This document shows, one piece after another, positions 51,790 to 60,283 of a stretch of 64,000 nt of DNA. The stretch covers positions 1,762,001 through 1,826,000 of the forward strand of contig NZ_JABXWB010000005.1 of the NCBI RefSeq assembly GCF_013375555.1. Direction: 5' to 3'. This stretch comes from Sphingobium sp. EM0848. Lineage in GTDB: Bacteria; Pseudomonadota; Alphaproteobacteria; Sphingomonadales; Sphingomonadaceae. Position 1 is the first letter of the stretch. Each line of letters opens with the position of its first letter. The position numbers and the translations under genes were made by a program. Below the pieces are notes generated by a model. The model made no database searches and was not told the origin of the DNA. It saw only the letters and a program-made list of their open reading frames with translations.

Positions 51790-52740
51790 ATGGACCGGCT
51801 TGATGCGATGCAGGTGTTGCTGGCAGTCGTCGATGCCGGCAGCCTGTCGGCGGGAAGCCGTGCGCTGAAGATGCCGTTGCCAAGCGTCAGCCGCAAGGTG
51901 GCCGAACTTGAGCGCCATCTTGGCACCCACCTGGTCATCCGGACCAGCCGCAACCTTCAGCTGACCGATGCCGGTCGCGACTATGTCGAGGCCGCCCGCC
52001 AGATCGTCGCGCAGGTCCGCGAAGCGGAGCTGCGCGCCTCGGGCGAATATGAAGTTCCGCGCGGACTGCTCACGCTGACGGTGCCCATGGCGTTCGGCCG
52101 GTTGCATGTCCTGCCCTTCGCCTATCAGTTCCTGAGCGAATATCCCGAGATCACGCTCAATATACTCTCGCTCGACCGCATGGTGCAACTGGTCGAGGAA
52201 CGGGTGGATGTCGGCGTCCGCCTGGGGGAACTTGCCGACAGTTCGCTGCTCGCGATCAAGGTCGGCCAGTTCCGCATGCTGACCTGCGCCAGCCCCGCCT
52301 ATCTGGCGCGCATGGGCTGCCCTGCCAGTCCAGAAGAGCTCGCCGGTCATGATGGCGTCAATTTCGCACCCTTGCACGATACGGCCTGGATCTATCGCTA
52401 TGACGGCCGCATGGTCCATGGGAACCCGCGCATCCGGGTTTGCGCCAACACGACCGCCAATGCGGCAGCCGCCGCCGTCGAGGGTCTCGGCATCCTCCGC
52501 GCGCCCAGCTATCAGGTCTCGCAGGAACTGCAATCGGGAGCGCTGGTCCCGATCCTCAACGCGTGCGACAGCAAGACATTTCCCGTACATCTCATCTATG
52601 CGCGCCAGGGCTTGCTGCCGCTCAAGATTCGCGTGTTTCTGGACTGGATGACACCCCAGCTGCGCAAGGCCCTGAAGGAGATTGGCGATCTCGAACCGGC
52701 CGTCGAAACCAGACAGCCATCAGAGGCCGCGAACGATTGA
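51790..52740 (+). CDS. LysR-family regulator
   Basis: The 316-residue regulator has the LysR helix-turn-helix at residues about 3-62 (MQVLLAVVDAGSLSAGSRALKMPLPSVSRKVAELERHLGTHLV) and the substrate-binding domain over about 90-295. AAAGGGAG precedes ATG 51790; an upstream frame to 51721 is not needed. It is tail-to-tail with the hydrolase at 52741, whose stop codon is adjacent. Its targets are not evident; the BNR/MoaD pair or the hydrolase run are candidates. Confidence 0.85.
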   Translation: MDRLDAMQVLLAVVDAGSLSAGSRALKMPLPSVSRKVAELERHLGTHLVIRTSRNLQLTDAGRDYVEAARQIVAQVREAELRASGEYEVPRGLLTLTVPMAFGRLHVLPFAYQFLSEYPEITLNILSLDRMVQLVEERVDVGVRLGELADSSLLAIKVGQFRMLTCASPAYLARMGCPASPEELAGHDGVNFAPLHDTAWIYRYDGRMVHGNPRIRVCANTTANAAAAAVEGLGILRAPSYQVSQELQSGALVPILNACDSKTFPVHLIYARQGLLPLKIRVFLDWMTPQLRKALKEIGDLEPAVETRQPSEAAND

Positions 52741-53727
52741 TCAGCGTTTGGCGATGTCGATGATCGCCTGGGCAAAGTCGCGCGGCGCTTCCTGCGGGAG
52801 ATTGTGACCGATGCCGCCTGTGATGGCGCGGTGCTCATACTTGCCCGTGAATTTGGCGCGATAGGCTGAAGGCAGCGGATGCGGCGCGCCATTGGCGTCG
52901 CCCTCCATCGTGATCGTCGGAACGCCGATCGCCGGGGCGGCAGCGAGCCGCTGCTCAATCGCATCATATTGCCGTTCGCCGTCGACAAGGCCCAGCCGCC
53001 AGCGATAATTGTGGATGACGATCGCAACATGATCGGGATTGTCGAACGCCTGTGCCGAGCGATTGAAGGTCGCGTCGTCGAACTTCCACTGCGGCGAGGC
53101 GAGCTTCCAGATCAGCCTGTTGAAGTCGCGGCTATTGCGTTCATAGCCAAGGCGCCCGCGTTCGGTCGCGAAGTAGAATTGATACCACCATTGCAGTTCA
53201 GCCTCTGGCGCAAGCGGTTGCTTGCCGGCTGCCTGGTTGCCGATCAGATAACCGCTGACCGCGACCAGCCCCTTGACGCGTTCGGGCCATAGAGCGGCGA
53301 CGATGTCGGCGGTGCGTCCACCCCAGTCGAAGCCTGCAAGTACCGCCCGCTCGATTTTCAGCGCGTCCATCAGCTTGAGCGCATCCATGGCGAGCGCCGC
53401 GGGCTGGCCGTTGCGCATCGTCTCCGTCGAGAGGAAGCGGGTCGGGCCATGGCCACGCAGATAAGGCGCAATCGCCCGGAAACCCTGCGCCGCGAGCATC
53501 GGCATAACCTCGTCAAAGGCATGGATGTCGTAGGGCCACCCGTGGAGAAGAAGGACCGGCGGGCCGTCGAGCGGACCGGCGGCAACATAGCTGACATCGA
53601 GCACACCAGCGGTTATCCGCTCCATCGACGGCCCCGCAGCGGCATTGGCCCGCTGCGTCACCCACGGGGCCGCGGCCAGCGTAACCGCCACTGTTCCAAG
53701 GAAATTCCGTCGATCGATCCTGTCCAT
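52741..53727 (-). CDS. Exported alpha/beta hydrolase, epoxide-hydrolase/dehalogenase type
   Basis: The 328-residue protein starts with a twin-arginine-like signal (DRRNFLGTVAVTLAAAPWVTQ, cleavage after about residue 29). It has the HGWP oxyanion motif near residue 61, nucleophile Asp in GFDWGGR near 134, and His in GGIGHNLP near 306. An Asp nucleophile with HGWP points to epoxide hydrolase or dehalogenase chemistry. It is the third gene of a minus-strand series with two more hydrolases. Confidence 0.82.
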   Translation of the reverse strand: MDRIDRRNFLGTVAVTLAAAPWVTQRANAAAGPSMERITAGVLDVSYVAAGPLDGPPVLLLHGWPYDIHAFDEVMPMLAAQGFRAIAPYLRGHGPTRFLSTETMRNGQPAALAMDALKLMDALKIERAVLAGFDWGGRTADIVAALWPERVKGLVAVSGYLIGNQAAGKQPLAPEAELQWWYQFYFATERGRLGYERNSRDFNRLIWKLASPQWKFDDATFNRSAQAFDNPDHVAIVIHNYRWRLGLVDGERQYDAIEQRLAAAPAIGVPTITMEGDANGAPHPLPSAYRAKFTGKYEHRAITGGIGHNLPQEAPRDFAQAIIDIAKR

Positions 53728-53745
53728 CTCCGTCGTTCCTCCGAT

Positions 53746-54516
53746 CTATCTGGCGTTTGCGGCCTCTTCTATCACGGCTGCGACTTCCTTCGAGCGGGAA
53801 AGAAAGGCGACGTGGCTGGCATCCAGTTCCGTGATGCGGGCACCGATCCGCCTGGCATAGAAGCGTTCGAGATCGGGACTGAGCGCATGATCCTGCCGGG
53901 ACACGACATACCAGGACGGGACCGACTTCCATGCTGCATGTGCCGGGCTCGCCCCGAAATTTCCGGCCTTGATCGGCTTCTGCGTCGCGGCGGCAATCGC
54001 GGCCTGTTCGGCAGGAAGATCGGCAGCAAAGACCGGGCCGAATTTCGCAGGATCGATGGTGACGAAGCCCGCCGCGTCGATTTTCTGCGCTGTGCCGAGA
54101 TCGGTCGGATATTTGTCGAGGAAGGCGGCGACCGGCTCGCCCGCCTCGGGCACGATCGCGGCGAGATAGACGAGCGCCTTGACACTAGCCCTGTCCGCCG
54201 CCGCTTCGGTGATGACCGCGCCGCCATAGCTATGGCCGACCAGCACCACGGGCCCGAGCTGGGCGTCGATGGCGCGTTTGGTGGTGGAGACGTCGTCAGC
54301 GAAGGAGTCGAGCGGGTTTTCGACGGCCGTCACGCGATAGCCATCCTTCTGCAGGATCGCGATCACGGGCGCCCATCCCGCCGCGTCGGCGAAGGCACCA
54401 TGGACCAGCACGATCGCCGGCCTGGAAGGCGCATCGGCCGCGCTAACCGGAATGGGTGTGGTGGAAAGGCCCAGCGCCGTCGTCAGCGCCAGAAGGCCAA
54501 GGGATTGGATACGCAT
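53746..54516 (-). CDS. Exported alpha/beta hydrolase, GHSYGG type
   Basis: The 256-residue protein starts at ATG 54516 with a signal peptide ending PVSAAD (about residue 27). It has HGAF near residue 38, nucleophile Ser in GHSYGG near 95 and a late His in DASHVAF near 237. It is a paralogue of the protein at 58900, sharing long parts such as KDGY-VT and the TKRAI segment. Probably an esterase or lipase-like enzyme; the substrate is unknown. GGAGAAAC precedes the start. It lies between two other hydrolase genes with 17-18-nt gaps. Confidence 0.82.
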   Translation of the reverse strand: MRIQSLGLLALTTALGLSTTPIPVSAADAPSRPAIVLVHGAFADAAGWAPVIAILQKDGYRVTAVENPLDSFADDVSTTKRAIDAQLGPVVLVGHSYGGAVITEAAADRASVKALVYLAAIVPEAGEPVAAFLDKYPTDLGTAQKIDAAGFVTIDPAKFGPVFAADLPAEQAAIAAATQKPIKAGNFGASPAHAAWKSVPSWYVVSRQDHALSPDLERFYARRIGARITELDASHVAFLSRSKEVAAVIEEAANAR

Positions 54517-54533
54517 GTTCGTTTCTCCAGCAA

Positions 54534-55838
54534 TCAAAGGGTTCGCACGGAGCGGAAGGTGTCGCGCAGATCTTCGGTCAGCGCCTGAGGCTGCTCCCAG
54601 GCCGCGAAATGTGTGCCCATGTCATGCCGTTTATAGAAGACGAGATGGGGATAGGCCTTGCGCGTCCAGCTTTCCGGCGCCTGGTATATCTCGTCGCGAA
54701 AGGCGCTGACGCCGGTCGGTAGCGGCACGCCCTTCGGCGCGAAGAAAGCAAGCTTGCTTTCTCGGTACAGGCGCGCGGAGGACACTGCTGTGTTGGTCAG
54801 CCAGTAGAGCGTGATGTTGTCGAGAATGTCATCCCGGCTCAGCCCTTCCTCCGCGCCGTCGAACACGCGTGCGATAAGGTCGTAGCTACGAATGTCATGG
54901 TCGATGATCCAGGCGGCGAGACCCACAGGGGAGTCCGCCAGCGCATAGAGCGTCTGTGGCCGACCTGCCATTTCCTGCGCATAGCCGAGGCCGTGCGCAT
55001 AGAAATCGACGAGCTGGCCCCAGGCATGCTTCTCCTCCGGGCTCAGGCCGCCGGGTTCGGGACCGCTCGGGAGAAGCCGGGCGATCTCCGCCGGCACGGT
55101 CGCTGGCATGTTCGTATGGATGGCAAGCAGGCCGGGCGGTTGCTGAAGCGCCATCTGCTCCGTCACCGCATTGCCCCAGTCACCGCCCTGAGCAACATAG
55201 CGTGTATAGCCAAGTCGCTGCATCAGCACGGCCCAGGCGCGGCCGATCCGCTGCGGGTCCCAGCCGTTGGCGTTGGGCTTGCCGGAAAATCCATAACCCG
55301 GAAGCGAGGGAAGCACGACGTCGAACGCGTCGGCGGCGGTGCCTCCATAGGCCGTCGGATCGGTCAGCGGACCAATGATCTTCAGTTGCTCGATGATCGA
55401 TCCGGGCCAGCCATGGGTCACGATGACCGCCAGCGCATTGGGATGTTTCGACTTCACATGGATGAAGTGAATGTCGACGCCGTCGATGGTGGTGATGAAG
55501 TTTGGGTAGCTGTTGATTTGGGCCTCGACGCGGCGCCAGTCATGCTGGTTTGCCCAGTAGTCGGCAAGTTTGCGAATGGTTGAGAGCACGACGCCCTGGG
55601 TCGGGTCGTTTTCGCGCTCCGGCCATTTGGTCGCGCGAATTCGGCGCTTGAGGTCGACAAGCTCATAGTCGGCCGCACGATAGTGAAACGGACGGATCGG
55701 CACGCCGCCGGTGGCCGGAAGTGGGTCGACCGATGCCGCCTGGCTGTTGGTCGATGTTGCCACCATGGCCGCGACGGTGCCGGCAACGATCGATGCAAGA
55801 AAGTCGCGGCGGACAAGGAGGGATTTCGTCCCGGACAT
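54534..55838 (-). CDS. Exported epoxide hydrolase, microsomal/juvenile-hormone type
   Basis: The 434-residue protein starts at ATG 55838 after AGGAGA, with a twin-arginine-like leader (VRRDFLASIVAGTVAAMV). An N-terminal EHN domain (about residues 45-150: RPFHYRAADYELVDLKRRI) is typical of microsomal epoxide hydrolases. The catalytic domain has HGWPGS near 160, Asp nucleophile in GGDWGNAV near 232 and His in MGTHFAAWEQP near 411. It heads the three-gene hydrolase operon. Confidence 0.86.
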   Translation of the reverse strand: MSGTKSLLVRRDFLASIVAGTVAAMVATSTNSQAASVDPLPATGGVPIRPFHYRAADYELVDLKRRIRATKWPERENDPTQGVVLSTIRKLADYWANQHDWRRVEAQINSYPNFITTIDGVDIHFIHVKSKHPNALAVIVTHGWPGSIIEQLKIIGPLTDPTAYGGTAADAFDVVLPSLPGYGFSGKPNANGWDPQRIGRAWAVLMQRLGYTRYVAQGGDWGNAVTEQMALQQPPGLLAIHTNMPATVPAEIARLLPSGPEPGGLSPEEKHAWGQLVDFYAHGLGYAQEMAGRPQTLYALADSPVGLAAWIIDHDIRSYDLIARVFDGAEEGLSRDDILDNITLYWLTNTAVSSARLYRESKLAFFAPKGVPLPTGVSAFRDEIYQAPESWTRKAYPHLVFYKRHDMGTHFAAWEQPQALTEDLRDTFRSVRTL

Positions 55839-55956
55839 GATGGATCTCCTGTCAGGATAGGGGGAAGACGCGGGCGGACGGGTCATGGGGCGGGGTTCCG
55901 CCCGCGTCTTCGGCTCGGCGCGGCTCTAAGGGGGGCAAGCCGCGCGGAGAAAAGCG

Positions 55957-56379
55957 TCAGGCGTTGACGGCGAGCGCGACGCTGGCCTTGATCCCGCCCT
56001 GCGCCATCTTCGAATAGGGGCAGGTCGCGTGCGCCTGATCGACGAGCGTGCGGGCAAGATCTTCGTCAATGCCGGGAAGGCTGACATTCAACCGGGCGGT
56101 CAGGAAATAGCCCTCGGCCTCCCCGAGATGCAGGTCGACCTCGGCATCGATCGCGGTTTCGGGTGGCAGTTTGACACCCATGGTTTTGGCCACCCCGGCG
56201 AGGGCACCTTCGAAGCAGGCCGACCAGCCGGCCGCGAACAGCTGCTCGGGATTGGTGCCGGGACGATTGGAGCCGGGTGTTGACAGCTTGATGTCGAGCT
56301 GGCCGTCCGAACTCTTTGCCGCACCTTCGCGGCCGCCGACAGTGTGGACATGAGCGGTATAGAGGGTCTTGGCAGTCAT
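55957..56379 (-). CDS. ohr: Organic hydroperoxide resistance protein Ohr
   Basis: The 140-residue OsmC/Ohr protein has the two redox Cys, Cys55 in SACFEG and Cys120 in TCPYSK, and the Ohr-specific start LYTAHVHTVGGREG. It reduces organic hydroperoxides in the cytoplasm. AAAAAAGGAAA precedes the ATG at 56379. It is divergent from a MarR gene 327 nt away. The 118-nt gap to the epoxide hydrolase holds no terminator I could identify. Confidence 0.93.
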   Translation of the reverse strand: MTAKTLYTAHVHTVGGREGAAKSSDGQLDIKLSTPGSNRPGTNPEQLFAAGWSACFEGALAGVAKTMGVKLPPETAIDAEVDLHLGEAEGYFLTARLNVSLPGIDEDLARTLVDQAHATCPYSKMAQGGIKASVALAVNA

Positions 56380-56706
56380 GATATTTCCTTTTTTACCTTT
56401 GGGCAGGTGGATAGGGCGCTTCAAAAATGTGCCGACCGTCGCGCGAGGCGCTGGTGACTATGGCGATGCCCATCTCCATCGCGGTGGCCCCAATAGTGGG
56501 AAGGAGAAATGTTCGGCAGCAGCCCTCCGAAATGAGAGTCTGCCTCTCAATCATGTGCAGGGTTTGAGGGGGTCGGCTGGCCTGGCCCTCACATTCCTGA
56601 ATTTGCGCCGATTTGCGCACCCCAGTTTCCGGATTCGCGCGTCGGCACTTCACCCGCCTCGACGGAGACACTTGCAATTGTGTAATTGCACACACATCTC
56701 ATTGGC
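56380..56706. promoter_or_regulatory. Gap between ohr and MarR gene with TGCAATT-GTGT-AATTGCA operator
   Basis: The 327-nt region has no gene. At 56673-56690 there is a perfect 7+7 inverted repeat with a 4-nt centre, 16 nt before the MarR start. It contains GTGTAATTGCACA (56680-56692), found again at 57171-57183 upstream of the thiolase. A tandem ATTTGCGC pair lies further left. Autoregulation by the MarR protein is likely. Confidence 0.65.
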
Positions 56707-57132
56707 ATGGCTACATTGGACGGTCCGGATTTGTGCTACAGCTTGGCGGCGCGTCGCAGTGCCCGGTATCTCGCGCGACTCTATGATCGCCATATGGCTC
56801 CTGCCGGCATCAATTCATCGCAATTCTCGATCCTGGCGCTGCTCGAGCGCCATCCCGGCATCTCGATCGCCGGGTTGGCGCGGAAGATGGTGATGGAACG
56901 CACGACGCTCGTACGGGCGCTCCGCCCCCTTCAGGATGCCGGATTGGTACGAAGCGAAGCAGCCGACCGGGGCCGCGCCCTAAAGCTTTCGGCGTCTCCG
57001 GCGGGCTTGAGAAAGGTCGCCGAGGCCAGGCCCGCCTGGAAAGCCGCGCAAGCCGAATTCGAAACGACGTTCGGTCATGATCGGGCGGCAAGGCTGCGGG
57101 AGGATATATTGGAGGTCACCCGCAACAAGTAA
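56707..57132 (+). CDS. MarR-family regulator
   Basis: The 141-residue winged-helix protein has the MarR fold: LDGPDLCYSLAARRSARYLARLYDRHM at the N-terminus with Cys10, recognition region GISIAGLARKMVMERTTLVRALRPLQDAGLV near residues 51-81, and wing RGRALKLSASP. A single N-terminal Cys could be a redox sensor, which would fit the divergent ohr gene. It lies between two copies of GTGTAATTGCACA. Confidence 0.82.
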   Translation: MATLDGPDLCYSLAARRSARYLARLYDRHMAPAGINSSQFSILALLERHPGISIAGLARKMVMERTTLVRALRPLQDAGLVRSEAADRGRALKLSASPAGLRKVAEARPAWKAAQAEFETTFGHDRAARLREDILEVTRNK

Positions 57133-57170
57133 GGGTCTCGCATCTCACACAGGGCGCGGCGCCTTCAAGA

Positions 57171-57183
57171 GTGTAATTGCACA
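57171..57183. promoter_or_regulatory. Second GTGTAATTGCACA site
   Basis: It is identical over 13 bases to 56680-56692 in the MarR promoter. It lies 39 nt after the MarR gene and 211 nt before the thiolase, so the MarR protein may also control the thiolase. Confidence 0.55.
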
Positions 57184-57393
57184 TAAGTCCGACTTCGCGT
57201 GGCTCGGTCCCACGCTCGAAACGAGAAGATAACATCGTGATCCAACTGCCACCGATACGCCCCTATAATGCGCTTCCGCCTTGATCGGTGAGGAGGACTC
57301 GCATGTTCGGCAGCGCGGCTTCTCTCAAAAAAGCCATGTGAACGAACGAAGAGCGACTGCCCCCAAATTCCATCGATATTCAGGAGACCAATC

Positions 57394-58656
57394 ATGCAAC
57401 GCTTCGCACAGAAGATTTTTATCGCGTCAGGCCTGCGGACGCCGTTCGGCCGCGGCGGCGGCGCCCTTTCGGACCATGATGCCATCAGCCTGTCGGTACC
57501 GCTGGCGCAGGCCATGGCGGCCAGAGCGAGGCCTGACCTGTTCATTTGGGGTACGGTGATACCCAGCCTTGGCTGGAGCAATATCGGTCGTGAGCTGTGG
57601 CTTGACGCCAAACTCGATCCGACGGTGCCGGCCTTCTCTGCCGTGCTGGCCTGCTCGACGAGCATGGTCGCGGCTTTTGCGGCGGCGGGAATGCTCGGCG
57701 GATCAGCCGATCTTGCGCTCGTGGGCGGCGCGGAAGTGATGAGCAATCCGCCGATCGGGCTCAAACCCGATGCGTCGAAACGGATCGTAAAGCTGTTCCG
57801 TACCGATCCGCCCGCAGCGATCGCGGCGCTGCAGGCTCTCACCGCCGATGACCTCACCCTACCCGTCAAAGGCTGGGCGAACCGCATCACTGGCCGAACG
57901 ATGGGGGATCATATGGAAGAGACTGCGCAGCAGTGGGGTATCACTCGCGAGGCGCAGGACGATTGGTCCCTGAAGAGCCACCAGCGCGCGGTCGCCGGGT
58001 GGGAGAGCGGCTTCTTTGACGATCTCGTGATGCCGCTTCCCGAAATTGCCCGCGACGCCAATCCGCGCGCCGACACCTCGGCCGAAAAACTCGCATCGCT
58101 GAAGCCCGCCTTTGACACATCGGGCAAGGGCTCGCTTACAGCGGGTAACAGCTCGCCGATTACCGACGGCGCCGCCGCCCTCTGGGTCGCAACCGAAGCG
58201 GGACTTGCGAAGCTTCCCGGCGAGACGCCCTATGCCGAACTCGTCGATCATGAGATCGCCGCGGTCGACCATCACGTCGACGGCCTGCTGATGGCACCCA
58301 GTTTTGCGATTGCGCGGCTGCTGGCGCGCCATGGGTTGCGCTATCGGGATGTCGCGCTCTGGGAAATCCATGAGGCATTTGCTGCGCAGGTCCTTGCCAA
58401 TGTCGCCGCACTGGAAAAACCCGGCTGGACGAAAGAGCGCGTGGGCGTCGATTTCGCGTTTGGCGAGTTTCCCTGGGATCGGGTCAATCCGAATGGCGGC
58501 TCGGTGGCAATCGGCCATCCGTTCGCAGCCACGGGAGCCCGCGATCTCAGCCAGGCGGTCAAGGAATTGTGGGCTATGCCGTCCGGTTCCCTCGCCATCG
58601 TCAGCGTCTGTGCCGATGGCGGACATGGCACGGTTGCGCTTCTGCGCAGGCCGTGA
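57394..58656 (+). CDS. Thiolase (FadI-like acetyl-CoA acyltransferase)
   Basis: The 420-residue thiolase is longer than the two steroid-operon thiolases. Nucleophile Cys87 is in LACSTSM, the His is in IGHPFAATG near residue 375 and the second Cys is in SVCADGGHG near 408. CAGGAGA precedes the ATG. The loop region between about 125 and 170 has extra length, as in FadI-type enzymes. No partner FadJ is near. Its regulation may be through the GTGTAATTGCACA site upstream. Confidence 0.84.
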   Translation: MQRFAQKIFIASGLRTPFGRGGGALSDHDAISLSVPLAQAMAARARPDLFIWGTVIPSLGWSNIGRELWLDAKLDPTVPAFSAVLACSTSMVAAFAAAGMLGGSADLALVGGAEVMSNPPIGLKPDASKRIVKLFRTDPPAAIAALQALTADDLTLPVKGWANRITGRTMGDHMEETAQQWGITREAQDDWSLKSHQRAVAGWESGFFDDLVMPLPEIARDANPRADTSAEKLASLKPAFDTSGKGSLTAGNSSPITDGAAALWVATEAGLAKLPGETPYAELVDHEIAAVDHHVDGLLMAPSFAIARLLARHGLRYRDVALWEIHEAFAAQVLANVAALEKPGWTKERVGVDFAFGEFPWDRVNPNGGSVAIGHPFAATGARDLSQAVKELWAMPSGSLAIVSVCADGGHGTVALLRRP

Positions 58657-58671
58657 ACTGACATAGTGCTG

Positions 58672-58699
58672 CGAGGCCCCGGTCATCGCCGGGGCCTCG
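58672..58699 (+). terminator. Terminator hairpin after thiolase
   Basis: An 11-bp perfect stem (58672-58682 with 58689-58699, CGAGGCCCCGG) and a 6-nt loop are followed by only TTTG. It lies 15 nt after the thiolase stop. Confidence 0.7.
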
Positions 58700-58843
58700 T
58701 TTGACTGCGATCATCGCCATATCCGGCAGTGAAGCTGTTCCGCGATGCCATGTATGCATCACTCAAAGACAAGCTGCCGCCTGATGTTCGGGAGTAAAGG
58801 CGACTGCGGAAAGCCGCGACGTGCGCCGACCATCTTGAATAGC

Positions 58844-58878
58844 AAAAAACGGGCGCCGGATTGTTGGTCCGGCGCCCG
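58844..58878 (-). terminator. Rho-independent terminator of the minus-strand hydrolase
   Basis: An 11-bp stem (58868-58878 with 58850-58860) and a 7-nt loop are followed, on the minus strand, by six T (58849-58844). It lies 22 nt beyond the hydrolase stop at 58900. Confidence 0.88.
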
Positions 58879-58899
58879 CTGCATTATCCTGCCCTTGGA

Positions 58900-59673
58900 T
58901 TATTTGCTCGCACCGTGGGCGGCCTTCTCGATGATCGAAGCCACGGCGACAGGCTTGGACACATAGATGGCATGGCTGCCCGCCACTTCCTCGACAGTGG
59001 CTCGGGCACGGGCGGCCATCTGGCGCTGAGCGGCAGGCGGGATCATCCGGTCCTCGCCAGCGACCAGATACCAGCTCGGCTTCACCTTCCAGGCCGGGCT
59101 GGTCACGCTGCCCGACAGCGCATTGACGCCCCAGGGCACCTGCGAGTCAGCCATGAACTGGGCAAGGTCGGGACGCACATCGGCTGCGAAGGAGGCCGCG
59201 AATTTCGCGCTGTCCAGGAACAGATAGCCGTCCTTGGGCGGCAGGATCGGCGGCACAGGCGCGCCCGGTGCGGGATTGGCGATCAGCGAGGCGACCGACT
59301 CACCTTTGTCCGGCGCGAAGGCGGCAATGTAGACGACGCCCGCAACCTTGGGATCGGTGCCCGCTTCGGACACGACCACGCCGCCATAGCTATGGCCGAC
59401 CAGGATCACCTTGCCGTCGGCGGCTGCGATGGCGCGCTTGGTGACGGCAACATCTTCGTCGAGCGAGTTGGTCGGGTTCTGGACGATGGTCACGGCATAG
59501 CCGTCCTTTTTCAGGATCTTGTAGACGTCCATCCAGCCCGAACCATCGACAAAGCCGCCGTGCACCAGCACGATCGACTTGACGGGCTCGCCCGCCTTGT
59601 TCTGGGCAATGGCGGGAGCTCCACCCAAAGCCAGCGAGGCAGCGGCGGCGAAAAGCTTGGTGGTCTTGCGCAT
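58900..59673 (-). CDS. Exported alpha/beta hydrolase, GHSYGG type
   Basis: The 257-residue protein has a signal peptide ending APAIAQ (about residue 24), HGGF near 39, nucleophile Ser in GHSYGG near 95, and a late His in AGSHAIY near 235. It is a paralogue of the protein at 53746. AAAGGAAA precedes the ATG. It is divergent from ohrR over a promoter with two TTATCGCGATAA-like palindromes, and it has its own terminator. So it is a single-gene unit, likely regulated by OhrR. Confidence 0.84.
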   Translation of the reverse strand: MRKTTKLFAAAASLALGGAPAIAQNKAGEPVKSIVLVHGGFVDGSGWMDVYKILKKDGYAVTIVQNPTNSLDEDVAVTKRAIAAADGKVILVGHSYGGVVVSEAGTDPKVAGVVYIAAFAPDKGESVASLIANPAPGAPVPPILPPKDGYLFLDSAKFAASFAADVRPDLAQFMADSQVPWGVNALSGSVTSPAWKVKPSWYLVAGEDRMIPPAAQRQMAARARATVEEVAGSHAIYVSKPVAVASIIEKAAHGASK

Positions 59674-59707
59674 CTGAGGTTTCCTTTCGAATATTATGCG
59701 ATAATCT

Positions 59708-59772
59708 TTATCGCGATAATTATTAGATAAGCCTAAGCCTCCCTCTTGTCCAGCAGAAAATTATCGCGATAT
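59708..59772. promoter_or_regulatory. Two TTATCGCGATAA-type palindromes in divergent promoter
   Basis: TTATCGCGATAA (59708-59719) is a perfect 12-bp palindrome; TTATCGCGATAT (59761-59772) is a near copy 53 nt away, about five helical turns. A partial GCGATAAT lies at 59697-59704. Both sites are between the hydrolase and ohrR starts and look like operators of the MarR/OhrR regulator. Confidence 0.72.
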
Positions 59773-59815
59773 ATGTTACCGCCATAATCTAATGAATCTG
59801 AAGAAGGGAAATATC

Positions 59816-60283
59816 ATGGCGAACCCCGGCAAGGCACCGCCTCCGCTCGACCAGCAACTCTGCTTTTCGCTCTATTCGACCACGATCGCGATCAATCGCC
59901 TGTACAAGCCGATGCTTGATTCGCTGGGCGTGACCTATCCGCAATATCTGGTGCTGAGCACCTTGTGGGAACGGGACGGGCAGATGATCTCGGCCATTGC
60001 CGACCGACTTGCGCTGGAGCCGAGCACAATCACCCCGCTGATGAAGCGCCTGGAAAGCGCGGGCTTTGTGTCGCGTCAGCGCAATCCCGACAATGAGCGC
60101 CAGGTTCAGGTATTCCTTACCGCCAAGGGCAAAGACCTGCGTGCCCAGTCGTCATGCCTGACCGACGCTTTGCTCGAAAATTCCGGATTGGACGTGGCGG
60201 GACTGATCGCACTCAACGAACAGATCCAGCAACTGCGTGCGGCTTTGGTCGGCAAGGGCTCGGCGTCCAAAGCCTTGCCCTAG
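59816..60283 (+). CDS. ohrR: OhrR-like peroxide-sensing MarR regulator
   Basis: The 155-residue protein has the OhrR sensor set at matching positions: Cys16 (QQLCFSLYS), Tyr20, Tyr30 and Tyr41 (VTYPQY), and a second Cys at 114 (SSCLTD) that might form a disulfide as in 2-Cys OhrR. The winged helix lies near residues 58-100. I chose ATG 59816, which follows AAGGGAA; an upstream in-frame ATG at 59792 is less well placed. The stop overlaps the convergent emrB by 4 nt. The ohr gene itself is 3.4 kb away. Confidence 0.84.
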   Translation: MANPGKAPPPLDQQLCFSLYSTTIAINRLYKPMLDSLGVTYPQYLVLSTLWERDGQMISAIADRLALEPSTITPLMKRLESAGFVSRQRNPDNERQVQVFLTAKGKDLRAQSSCLTDALLENSGLDVAGLIALNEQIQQLRAALVGKGSASKALP

